A DNA stretch of 64,000 nucleotides from Thiodiazotropha sp040793985 (lineage in GTDB: Bacteria > Pseudomonadota > Gammaproteobacteria > Chromatiales > Chromatiaceae). The notes beneath the pieces were generated by a model. It did no database searches. It saw only the letters and a program-made list of their open reading frames with translations, and was not told where the DNA came from. This document shows positions 26,435 through 34,011 of this stretch, in pieces. Each line of letters starts with the position of its first letter. Within the stretch, counting starts at the first letter, position 1. The stretch covers positions 159,906 through 223,905 of the forward strand of contig JBFNJI010000007.1 of assembly GCA_040793985.1 (NCBI GenBank), read 5' to 3'. A program made the translations under genes and the position numbers.

Positions 26435-27322
26435 ATGAAAGTAACACTGCTTGGGCTGGGTTTGATGGGATTGCCGGTCGCCCAAAGACTGGTCCACTGC
26501 GGACACGATGTTGTTGCCTGGAACCGGTCCCAGGAGCGATTGAAGATCGCACAGGATGAGGGGATACCTGTGGAACCGTCGCTTGCAGTGGCGGTGGCAG
26601 AAGGAGAGGTAGTGATCCTTACCCTCAGTGATGCTGCGGCGATCGAGGAGGTGTTGTTCGACAGCTCGGTGACACCGCACCTTGAAGACAAGACCGTGTT
26701 GCAGATGAGTACGATCTCCCCCGATGAGAGCAGAAACATAGGAGATCGTCTCGAGGCTGTCGGCGGCAACTACCTCGAAACACCGGTATTGGGGAGTATT
26801 CCGGAGGCCAAGGCTGGGGAGTTGATCATCATGGCGGCCGGCTCAGAGGCAGCCTATCATCAAACCCTGCTGATACTGCGGGGCCTTGGCAAGGAGGTGG
26901 AGTATCTTGGTCCGGTCGGCAAGGGTGCCGCGGTAAAACTGGCCATGAACCAGCTGATCGCCTCGTTGACTACCGGGTTCTCCCAGAGTCTTGGGCTGAT
27001 CCGCGCCCAGGGCGTGGAGGTGGAACAGTTTATGAAACTGTTGCGGCAGAGCGCCCTCTACGCCCCCACCTTTGACAAGAAACTGAAGAAGTTCATGGAG
27101 CACGACTACAGCAATCCCAATTTTCCATTGCGGCACCTGATCAAGGACCTCGCCCTGTTTCAACAGGTCGCAGAATCCTCTGGCATCAATGGTGAGATTG
27201 CCAATGCAACCTTAAGGGTTCTGCTCAGCGGCAAGGAAGCCGGTTACGGGGATGAAGACTACTCCTCCCTGTATGAAGCGATCAATCCGGGATTCGATGC
27301 AGAGACCGATATCGGTTGCTAG
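26435..27322 (+). CDS. NAD(P)-dependent beta-hydroxyacid dehydrogenase family protein
   Basis: The family includes 3-hydroxyisobutyrate dehydrogenase and glyoxylate/succinic-semialdehyde reductases. The Rossmann dinucleotide motif is VTLLGLGLMGLPVAQRL, followed by VVAWNRS, whose Arg suggests NADPH preference. The substrate motif is TPVLGSIPEAKAGELIIMAAG, and the catalytic Lys lies in GKGAAVKLAMNQLIASL. Length is 295 residues. The exact substrate cannot be assigned from sequence. Confidence 0.85.
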   Translation: MKVTLLGLGLMGLPVAQRLVHCGHDVVAWNRSQERLKIAQDEGIPVEPSLAVAVAEGEVVILTLSDAAAIEEVLFDSSVTPHLEDKTVLQMSTISPDESRNIGDRLEAVGGNYLETPVLGSIPEAKAGELIIMAAGSEAAYHQTLLILRGLGKEVEYLGPVGKGAAVKLAMNQLIASLTTGFSQSLGLIRAQGVEVEQFMKLLRQSALYAPTFDKKLKKFMEHDYSNPNFPLRHLIKDLALFQQVAESSGINGEIANATLRVLLSGKEAGYGDEDYSSLYEAINPGFDAETDIGC

Positions 27323-27379
27323 TTCTGGCCAGATGGGCAAGGGGGGTCCCGGCTCACTCAAAGGCCTTCATGCTGGCAG

Positions 27380-27414
27380 CCCCAGGCGATAGCCATCAGT
27401 GCGGTCGCCTGGGG
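27380..27414 (-). other. 10-bp stem-loop just after the first micropeptide gene
   Basis: CCCCAGGCGA (27380-27389) pairs perfectly with TCGCCTGGGG (27405-27414) across a 15-base loop, 7 bp beyond the stop of the leftward 26-codon gene. There is no run of T on either strand, so it may act as an mRNA 3'-end stabiliser or rho-linked barrier rather than a classical terminator. Confidence 0.55.
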
Positions 27415-27421
27415 TTGATCC

Positions 27422-27502
27422 CTATCCGAGCATTACCGATAAAACAACACCAAGGACCAAGATCGCGAGTGCGCCAAATATGGCCTGATTGCTGCCTAGC
27501 AT
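27422..27502 (-). CDS. 26-residue single-membrane-segment peptide, copy 1
   Basis: A leftward frame of 26 codons starts with ATG at 27500-27502, 9 bp after a GGAGG ribosome binding site, and ends TAG at 27422-27424. The product begins MLGSNQAIFGALAILVLG and ends VVLSVMLG, one hydrophobic helix of about 20 residues. A second copy at 28362-28442 has 20 of 26 residues identical with different codons, which argues strongly that both are translated genes. The function is unknown. A small membrane subunit or a regulator of a membrane complex is possible. The two copies flank a bacteriohemerythrin gene. Confidence 0.75.
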   Translation of the reverse strand: MLGSNQAIFGALAILVLGVVLSVMLG

Positions 27503-27782
27503 CGTTGATTACCTCCATGAATCGTTGCTGACGAAAGTGAAAGCGCTTTAGCTGATGCATACCAGCTACAGCGGCTCTGCACTGGGGTCTGATGCTGTTC
27601 CTCTGCACAACCCCAGCCTATAACAACAACTAGTGCGATTCAGCCAAATATCAAGTGCCGGCGCCGAATCCCCCAGAAAATACAGGGCATTTGAATATGC
27701 AGCATATCTTCTTGTTCCATAGGCACTCTTGATGCATCTCACCAGCCGTGAACAGCTAGTGCTGGTGCCGGTTGTACCTCGA

Positions 27783-27796
27783 TTGATCGAAATCAA
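27783..27796 (+). promoter_or_regulatory. perfect FNR/Anr box upstream of the hemerythrin gene
   Basis: TTGATCGAAATCAA matches the FNR consensus TTGATN4ATCAA exactly. A TAGGAT at 27819-27824 would act as the -10 and place the start of transcription near 27831. The box centre is then 41.5 bp upstream, the classic class II activation position. This predicts anaerobic or microaerobic induction. Confidence 0.75.
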
Positions 27797-27855
27797 TGGT
27801 GGGCAATGGTCCATCGGGTAGGATTTCCGACTTCCGTCAATTACAGTGAGGACTC

Positions 27856-28293
27856 GTGGTGAGTCGTTACCTGCTGCCGATCATAGATCCTGAGATGATG
27901 CCCTGTGTCGACCTGGAGTCGATGAATGAGGTACATAAGGAAGAGGTTGCGCTGATCAACCGCTTGGGGGAGCTGGTCATTCAGGGTATTGAGGGCGAAT
28001 CCGTAGTCGATCTCATCGGCCGCTCACTGGAAGAGTGGGTCTCTCACACCCGGGACCATTTTGAAGGTGAGAACCGGTTGATGGAGAGTTATGGTTTCCC
28101 CCCCTATCCCGTGCATAAGGCGGAGCATGCGCAAGTGCTCGAAAGGCTTGAGATGGTTCAGGCGCGCTGGCACGATGGTCTCGTGTTGGAGGATCTGGCG
28201 GACTTTATCTTTATCGAATGGCGGTCCTGGTTCGAGCAGCATGTGCAAAGCATGGACAGTGTGACGGCGCGCTTTCTACGCCAGGCGATGTAG
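27856..28293 (+). CDS. bacteriohemerythrin
   Basis: Bacteriohemerythrins reversibly bind O2 at a non-haem diiron centre in a four-helix bundle and serve in oxygen storage, delivery or sensing. The 145-residue single-domain protein shows the iron-ligand pattern. His lies in MNEVHKEEVALINRL, then HTRDHFEGENRLMESYGF, HKAEHAQVLERL and the C-terminal WFEQHVQSMD. Two in-frame GTG codons (27856, 27859) follow a GAGGA at 27848-27852; either could start. An FNR box lies upstream, and two paralogous micropeptide genes flank it on the opposite strand. Confidence 0.92.
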   Translation: MVSRYLLPIIDPEMMPCVDLESMNEVHKEEVALINRLGELVIQGIEGESVVDLIGRSLEEWVSHTRDHFEGENRLMESYGFPPYPVHKAEHAQVLERLEMVQARWHDGLVLEDLADFIFIEWRSWFEQHVQSMDSVTARFLRQAM

Positions 28294-28327
28294 CCGCGGC
28301 AGGATACCTTATCAGTCAGTTTCAAAT

Positions 28328-28351
28328 GGCGGTGGATCCTATTCCACCGCC
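28328..28351. terminator. stem-loop between hemerythrin and second micropeptide genes
   Basis: GGCGGTGGA and TCCACCGCC form a perfect 9-bp stem with a 6-base loop, 34 bp after the hemerythrin stop and 10 bp after the stop of the leftward micropeptide gene. The rightward side continues CTCTCTT, a weak T tract. A bidirectional terminator between convergent genes is the simplest reading. Confidence 0.6.
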
Positions 28352-28361
28352 CTCTCTTCAC

Positions 28362-28442
28362 TCAACCAAGCAGAACTGAGGCAACAATACCCAGTATCAG
28401 AATGGCTGTGGCTCCAATGATTGCTTGATTACTGCCTAACAT
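28362..28442 (-). CDS. 26-residue single-membrane-segment peptide, copy 2
   Basis: This is a second 26-codon leftward frame, with ATG at 28440-28442, AGGAGG 8 bp upstream and stop TGA at 28362-28364. The product begins MLGSNQAIIGATAILILG and ends IVASVLLG. It shares the N-terminal MLGSNQAI octapeptide and the GAxAILxLG core with copy 1 (20 of 26 identities). Synonymous differences are numerous, so selection acts on the peptide. A near-perfect FNR box lies 113 bp upstream. No known small subunit of an oxidase was recognised. Confidence 0.75.
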   Translation of the reverse strand: MLGSNQAIIGATAILILGIVASVLLG

Positions 28443-28554
28443 GGCATCGTCCTCCTAAATTGACTTTGACCATAAAAGTTATCGCAACCCGGTTTTCAAG
28501 CCGTGCAGTAAAAACACTGCGGGGAATAGGTAATTGCTATCCGTATAGAAACAA

Positions 28555-28568
28555 CTGATTTATATCAA
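28555..28568 (-). promoter_or_regulatory. FNR/Anr-like box upstream of micropeptide copy 2
   Basis: CTGATTTATATCAA differs from the FNR consensus TTGATN4ATCAA at one base. It lies 113 bp upstream of the leftward micropeptide ATG and 150 bp upstream of the rightward gene at 28719, so its target is not certain. The repeated presence of such boxes around the hemerythrin unit favours the micropeptide. Confidence 0.55.
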
Positions 28569-28718
28569 TAAATCTGTTTTTTATTTTGTGACCCTGTGAA
28601 GCGATTCTACATTTTGTACAATGCAGGTTAGACAAGTACCGGCAATCCGAGAACTGCACTCCAGCGGCTGTTTCATGGTACAAATGGAGTCCGATCCCCT
28701 CTACTCTCAGGGTGAAGC

Positions 28719-29396
28719 ATGAACCTGTTGTTTAGTGAGCGCCCAGGGCGGCATGAGCGCCATCTGCTGCGTAAATTCGAGAATCCACTCTTTGCGGAGA
28801 CCGACCGCCAGTTGACACAAGGGCAGTTGACGGAAGCCCAGCGTCTGGATCACGAGGAGTTGGTGGCCTATATCGTGGAGCTGCGCAGTCTTGTCGGTGA
28901 GGCCGTCGCCCTGGGACCCCACGAGCAGAGCGATGTCATACTGGAACTGAAGGAGCGCCTCGACAAGGCCTATGAAACGGCCTGTCGCCTGGCCGATGAC
29001 CAGACGCCCAACAAGGAGGCGATAAGAAAACTGGTGGATGTGATCATGCGTTCCGTATGGAAGGGGGCGGGCAACGATAGCCTGGCACATCGAGAGCTGC
29101 AGCAGGAAGAGGATGCGCGCCGGCTGCACTATGGGTTGCTGGATAATCCGCTGGTGGCAGACCTGCTCGATCCAACCTCTCTAATCGCCGAGGATGAACT
29201 CTTGCCTGTCCTCCTCAGCGCCGATGACCAAGAGTTCGAGGCGGCGATTACCCTGTTTGACGCGTCCCAGCTGGAAGCCCTGCTCCACCAGGGAGAAGCG
29301 CTGGTTCAACTTGATGAAGACGACGAACACAGCGCACGTGGCGCTATGCGTCTCCAGCAGTTGGCAAGAGCACACGCCTCTATGCGGTCCGGTTGA
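28719..29396 (+). CDS. helical protein of unknown function
   Basis: This 225-residue, highly acidic, mostly helical cytoplasmic protein has no recognised domain. It starts MNLLFSERPGRHERHLLRKF, continues with long Glu/Leu-rich helices (RLDHEELVAYIVELRSLVGE, SDVILELKERLDKAYETACR) and ends QLARAHASMRSG. No signal or membrane segment is seen. It stands alone between the FNR-type box at 28555 and the convergent CAP-domain gene 14 bp downstream. Regular codon use supports a real gene. Confidence 0.68.
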   Translation: MNLLFSERPGRHERHLLRKFENPLFAETDRQLTQGQLTEAQRLDHEELVAYIVELRSLVGEAVALGPHEQSDVILELKERLDKAYETACRLADDQTPNKEAIRKLVDVIMRSVWKGAGNDSLAHRELQQEEDARRLHYGLLDNPLVADLLDPTSLIAEDELLPVLLSADDQEFEAAITLFDASQLEALLHQGEALVQLDEDDEHSARGAMRLQQLARAHASMRSG

Positions 29397-29410
29397 CAGT
29401 TTGCGGCCGT

Positions 29411-30667
29411 TTAAAAGCGGTCGCCGAAATTCTGTGTCCAGTAGATGCCGTATGTAGATGCCGAGTTGCGCGCTTCCGCCTGACCCATCTCTGTGAAGCC
29501 GGGATTCATGATATTGGAGCAGTGACCCGGGCTGGCCAGCCAGGCATTCATCGCACTCTCTTCGCTATTGTATCCGGCCGCGATGTTCTCCCCGTAGGTG
29601 CGCCAGACGTATCCGGCCGCGGTGATGCGGTCGCCGGGACTGGAGTTGTCAAGTCCGGTGTGACTGAAAAAGTCGTTATCCGCCATCGAGGTGGAGTGGC
29701 CTTGCGCTGCCTGTTCAAGGTTGCAGTGCCAAGCCAAGAGGGTAGTCGCGGGGTAGTTTGTGCTGCCGCAGGTTCTCGTCACGGCCCTGGCATTGTTGAC
29801 CAGGGTAAGCATCACCTTGTCGCTTGTGCTCATACAGAGGTCAATGGTGCCTTGCGAGGTCTGTCCCAGGTTGTATGCCGATCCGGTGGTAAAGCCCCAA
29901 GTGGCGCTTGCCACCGGGTTCCCCGCCAGGTCCTCAAGACCGTCGGCGAGGCTGACGCTGTAGCCGGTGGCCGCGGCGAGAGCGCTGTCGGGGACCAGTG
30001 TGATGGTCATGCTCTGCGCATCATAGCTGACGCTCCCGGAAACAGGGGTCGAGTTGATGCTCAGCTGCAGACTTTGGTTGTCGATCAGGGATTCGAGCAG
30101 TGGTTCGTCGAAGCTGATGCTGATACTGGTCGTGGTGGCAACATCGGTGGCATCGGGCTGAGGTGTTCTGGAGACGATGGCGGGTGGTGTGGTGTCCACC
30201 ATTGGCGTTACGGTGATGGTGATCGATACGCTATGAGAGAGTTCGCCGTCGTCCACCCTGAGCTGGAATGTGAAACTGCCGGCTTGGTCGACGTCGGGTG
30301 CAATGAAACTGAGAGTCGGGTTGGCGAGGTCTCCCAGGTTGATCGATGTCCCCTGGGTCTGGCTCCACAGATAGTTCAGGGAGTCGCCATCAGGATCGCT
30401 GGAGCTAGAACCATCCAGGGTTACGGTTTCACCCGAGGTAACCGTCTGCGTGGCGCTTATCCGTGCCGTGGGCTGTTGATTGACAGGTGTCTGTCCCGGC
30501 GGAGTCTCATCGCCCGAGGAGGGTGTCTCCTCATCAGTCTGGTCCTGGGTGGTAGCCTGATCACTGTTTGTACTTGACGTGTTGCTTGAACCACCGCCGC
30601 ATGCGCTGAGCGCAACAGCCAGTAGCAGTGAAATCCCCAATAAAGCCTTGTTCTTTTTCAACCACAT
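29411..30667 (-). CDS. CAP/SCP-domain lipoprotein with PKD- and Ig-like domains
   Basis: The protein begins with a lipoprotein signal (AVALSACGGG, lipobox LSAC with Cys near residue 23) and a Ser/Thr/Gln/Glu-rich linker. A PKD-like domain follows (PTARISATQTVTSGETVTLD; SSDPDGDSLNYLWSQ), then a bacterial Ig-like domain (DTTPPAIVSRTPQPDATDVA; SISFDEPL). A C-terminal CAP/SCP domain is last (HCNLEQAAQGHSTSMADNDF, FFSHTGLDNSSPGDRITAAG, ENIAAGY, and the His-containing LASPGHCSNIMNPGF). CAP domains bind lipids or act in cell-surface contacts. It is probably outer-membrane anchored and facing the surface or periplasm. Length is 418 residues. Confidence 0.85.
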   Translation of the reverse strand: MWLKKNKALLGISLLLAVALSACGGGSSNTSSTNSDQATTQDQTDEETPSSGDETPPGQTPVNQQPTARISATQTVTSGETVTLDGSSSSDPDGDSLNYLWSQTQGTSINLGDLANPTLSFIAPDVDQAGSFTFQLRVDDGELSHSVSITITVTPMVDTTPPAIVSRTPQPDATDVATTTSISISFDEPLLESLIDNQSLQLSINSTPVSGSVSYDAQSMTITLVPDSALAAATGYSVSLADGLEDLAGNPVASATWGFTTGSAYNLGQTSQGTIDLCMSTSDKVMLTLVNNARAVTRTCGSTNYPATTLLAWHCNLEQAAQGHSTSMADNDFFSHTGLDNSSPGDRITAAGYVWRTYGENIAAGYNSEESAMNAWLASPGHCSNIMNPGFTEMGQAEARNSASTYGIYWTQNFGDRF

Positions 30668-30910
30668 AATCTAATCGCAAGCCGTTTCTTGTAAATGTTC
30701 AGACCGGGTACGCTCGTCACCAAGCAGAGGCGGCGCTCGATCTCGTGTTTCGATTTGTCGGCATGCTCCGGGAAAACTACAGCAGCGAATAGATAACGCC
30801 AATGGGTTGGTTCACAAATATGGAAACGGTATCACAAACGGTAAACCGGGTTACCGGTGTTGCGGGCAGTCGATACCACTTCGATAGGCTTTAGATTCCC
30901 TTTGTGCGGT

Positions 30911-33730
30911 TTAACCTGTATTGCGCAGACCCGCGGAGATGGCATTGATTGAGCGCAGTAGCGGACGTAACCACATCTCTTCTTCTCCTTCTCGGAGATC
31001 ACTGTGGCGATAGCGCCTGAGGAGCGCCAATTGAATATGATTGAGCGGATCGAGGTAGGAGTCGCGACGGCTCAGCGATCTCTGCAGTAGCGGTGCATCA
31101 TCCAGCAGATTATCTATACCCGCGATCTCGAGGATCTGTTTTGTCGTCCGCCGGTATTCTCGGCGGATTTCATCGAACAGCAGGTCGCGGGTATCGTGGT
31201 CCTGGCAGAGCTTGGCATACTCCCAGGCGATGATCATGTCGGACTTGATCAGTGCCATCTGTGCATTGCTCAGGAGGGCATGGAAAAATGGCCATTTCCG
31301 GTACATAGTCTGCAGGGTCTTCAGGCGGCCTGGTTTATTCCTGCGCCATATTTCGAGTGCTCGTCCAATGCCGTACCAGCCGGGGATGTTCTGGCGTGAC
31401 TGACCCCAGCCGAATACCCAGGCAATGGCGCGTACCGAAGACTTGGAACGGTTTCCTCTGTTGCGATGTGATGGACGCGAACCGATGTTCATCATGCCGA
31501 TTTCGTTTACCGGTGTTGCTTCGTAGAAATAGTCGAGAAAACCTGGGGTCTTTTCGGTCAATTGACGGAAGTGTTGTTCACTCAATGCGGCGATCTCATT
31601 CAGCGCATCGTGGTATCGCTGCTTGTCATCCTTGATCTCTTGCACCTCGCCCAGGCTGGCCTTGAAGAGACCGGTGATACCCATGGTCAGCTCGAAGACC
31701 GCGGTTTCCGTATTGCTGTACTTATTGGAGAGGACCTCGCCCTGTTCGGTGAATTTAATCTCGCCTTTTACCGTGTTGCTGGGTTGCGCCAGTATCGACT
31801 GGTGAGTCGGCCCGCCACCACGACCGACTGTCCCACCGCGGCCATGAAACAGCCGGCAGTGGATTTCCATCGTATCCGCCAGGCGGATAATCCGCTTTTG
31901 GGTCTGATAGAGATTCCAGGCGGATGCCATGATGCCGCCATCCTTCGCGGAATCGGAATAGCCGAGCATGACCTCCTGACGATTGTTGTTCGCCGCCAGC
32001 AACTGGCGATAGCAGTTGTTTGAAAAGAGTTCCTTGAGGATAGACTCGCTCTGTTTCAAGTCATTGATGGTTTCAAACAGCGGCGATATCTCGAGCTGGC
32101 AGAACCAGGCGCCGTTCTGCAGTCCTATAAGGCCGCAAAGGCTGCCAAGGAAGGCTACCTCCATGATATCGCTGGCGTGGTGGGTCATCGAGATAACGTA
32201 CTGGCCAATTGCGAGCGGGCTGATATCCCGCTTGCTTTCGGCGATCAGGTCGAATACGGCGAGTATGTCACGGCTCTCCTGACTCAGACGCTCCAGGCGC
32301 AGCGGTTGGTTTGTGCCCTCGGTGATCACCTTTTCGAGGAGATGGATACGCTGCGCGGTATCCAGATCCATGTAGGCGTCGCTGTCGCCCGTTGCCGCGA
32401 GGATCTCGGCAACCGCATTCGTGTGCAGTGTCGACTCCTGCCTGATGTCGAGCCGGGAAAGGTAGAAACCAAAGGTCTCTGCAAGATGAATCAGGTCCTC
32501 CAGCCCGCCCTCGGCGGCAACTTCGTCGCCATGACTCAAGAGGGAGTGGGAGATCAGTTTGAGATCGCGCTGGAAGCCATTCTCGTTGCTGTATGCAAGG
32601 CTCTTGCTGTCGGCTGCTGGCGCAGTGGCCGACTCCACCCGCTGCAGTGTCTGCTTGAGGCGTTCACGGATAATGAACAGTTTGCGCCGATAGGGCTCGT
32701 CCTCGAATCGCCTTGGGTTGTCCTGGAACAGTTCCTGGCAGTGCTCGTTGTCTGACTTTAGGCTCTCGCTGAATGACCAGTTCGGGGTGCAGAAACGGTC
32801 GGAGAAGGTCAGTTCCGCAATCAGTTCGTCGATGCGGCGGATATATTCACCCAGTATGGTCTGCTGGTGATGTTTCAACGCCTGACGGGTGACATCGGGG
32901 GTGACGAAGGGATTGCCATCACGGTCGCCGCCGATCCAGGAGCCGAAATGGATGAATGGCGGCAACTGAATACCGTGATACTGTTGATGCTTGCCATAGA
33001 CGCGGTTGATGCCGTCCTGCAGCCGACGATAGATTTGCGGTACGGCCTCGAACAGACTGTTTTGAAAATAGTGCAGTCCGAGGCGTATCTCATTGCGCAC
33101 CTCCGGGCGAACTGCCCTCACCTCTTCGGTCTTCCACAGGGTCTGAATCTGTGTCTTCAGTGATTTGATAGTGGCAGCCCGTTGATCGATGCGGCGTTTC
33201 GGCGCATCCAACATCTCGCTGGTGAGGAATATACGCCGCAGCAGTTTCATGATAACCAGCCGCTTCGACTCCGTGGGGTGGGCGGTGAAAACCGGTATAT
33301 AGGCGGCGTCATCGAGAATGTTCTGCAGTTGCTGCGGCTCTATACCCTGATTACGGAAGCTGCGCAGGGTATGGTCGAAGGAGCCTTCCCAGAGTTCGCT
33401 GCCCTTGCCGGCGATGCGCCTGCGCTGTCTGTGCAGAAATGCCTCTTCGGCGATATTCACCAGCATGAAATAGAGACTGAAGGCACGCACCACGGCGCTC
33501 AACATCTCCGGTTGCAGGGACTCGATGAGCCGGGTGAGCCGGTCATAGAGACGGCGATCCTCTTTTTCGTGGAGCTTGATATAGCCTTTTCGCAGTCGTT
33601 CAACGACGGTGTAGGTCTCCTTGCCCACCTGTTCACGCAGCACTTCACCCAGCAGGACCCCGAACAGGTGAACGCGTTGGCGCAGTGCTTTGTCGTGTTT
33701 GATGCAGGCTTTTGTAAAGGTATCGGTCAT
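30911..33730 (-). CDS. ppc: phosphoenolpyruvate carboxylase
   Basis: Ppc carboxylates phosphoenolpyruvate to oxaloacetate, refilling the TCA cycle. The 939-residue product has the catalytic His motif VFTAHPTESKR and the second motif GYSDSAKDGGIMASAWNLY. The glycine-rich loop is HGRGGTVGRGGGPTH, and the C-terminus ends SAGLRNTG, an allosteric-site ending typical of bacterial enzymes. In autotrophic sulfur oxidisers this enzyme is also an anaplerotic route next to the Calvin cycle; no Calvin genes are in view. No terminator or promoter was clear around it. Confidence 0.97.
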   Translation of the reverse strand: MTDTFTKACIKHDKALRQRVHLFGVLLGEVLREQVGKETYTVVERLRKGYIKLHEKEDRRLYDRLTRLIESLQPEMLSAVVRAFSLYFMLVNIAEEAFLHRQRRRIAGKGSELWEGSFDHTLRSFRNQGIEPQQLQNILDDAAYIPVFTAHPTESKRLVIMKLLRRIFLTSEMLDAPKRRIDQRAATIKSLKTQIQTLWKTEEVRAVRPEVRNEIRLGLHYFQNSLFEAVPQIYRRLQDGINRVYGKHQQYHGIQLPPFIHFGSWIGGDRDGNPFVTPDVTRQALKHHQQTILGEYIRRIDELIAELTFSDRFCTPNWSFSESLKSDNEHCQELFQDNPRRFEDEPYRRKLFIIRERLKQTLQRVESATAPAADSKSLAYSNENGFQRDLKLISHSLLSHGDEVAAEGGLEDLIHLAETFGFYLSRLDIRQESTLHTNAVAEILAATGDSDAYMDLDTAQRIHLLEKVITEGTNQPLRLERLSQESRDILAVFDLIAESKRDISPLAIGQYVISMTHHASDIMEVAFLGSLCGLIGLQNGAWFCQLEISPLFETINDLKQSESILKELFSNNCYRQLLAANNNRQEVMLGYSDSAKDGGIMASAWNLYQTQKRIIRLADTMEIHCRLFHGRGGTVGRGGGPTHQSILAQPSNTVKGEIKFTEQGEVLSNKYSNTETAVFELTMGITGLFKASLGEVQEIKDDKQRYHDALNEIAALSEQHFRQLTEKTPGFLDYFYEATPVNEIGMMNIGSRPSHRNRGNRSKSSVRAIAWVFGWGQSRQNIPGWYGIGRALEIWRRNKPGRLKTLQTMYRKWPFFHALLSNAQMALIKSDMIIAWEYAKLCQDHDTRDLLFDEIRREYRRTTKQILEIAGIDNLLDDAPLLQRSLSRRDSYLDPLNHIQLALLRRYRHSDLREGEEEMWLRPLLRSINAISAGLRNTG

Positions 33731-34011
33731 TTGCTCGCCAACTCATGCCGTGATTATTTATTGGGTCTTAATAAAAAGTAGCAGAACAATGGCGGCAGTT
33801 GTTCAGCAGCTAAGCTTTGAAAGAGTGCAGGATTATGGCTGGGCGCTTGATTGGCGGGGATGACAGTGCGCTGGTGGCACTGCCGTTTGCACAAGCCAAC
33901 AGATTGCAAGTCGCTGTCCGCCCGCTGTGGTTCCGGCTGCGGAAAGCGGGTGGCCTGATGACGTCGGGATAGCCCCGTAGCTGGATAAGCCGCACAATGA
34001 TCTGGTCCCGG

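Noticed and set aside
27380..27414. 10-bp stem-loop as a rho-independent terminator
   Set aside because: The stem is perfect but neither strand has a following T run, so it is listed only as a stem-loop.
29393..30577. 394-codon open frame antisense to the CAP-domain lipoprotein gene
   Set aside because: The opposite strand encodes a clear lipoprotein with recognised domains. The antisense translation has no domain, signal or ribosome binding site and is a by-product of G/C-rich codons.
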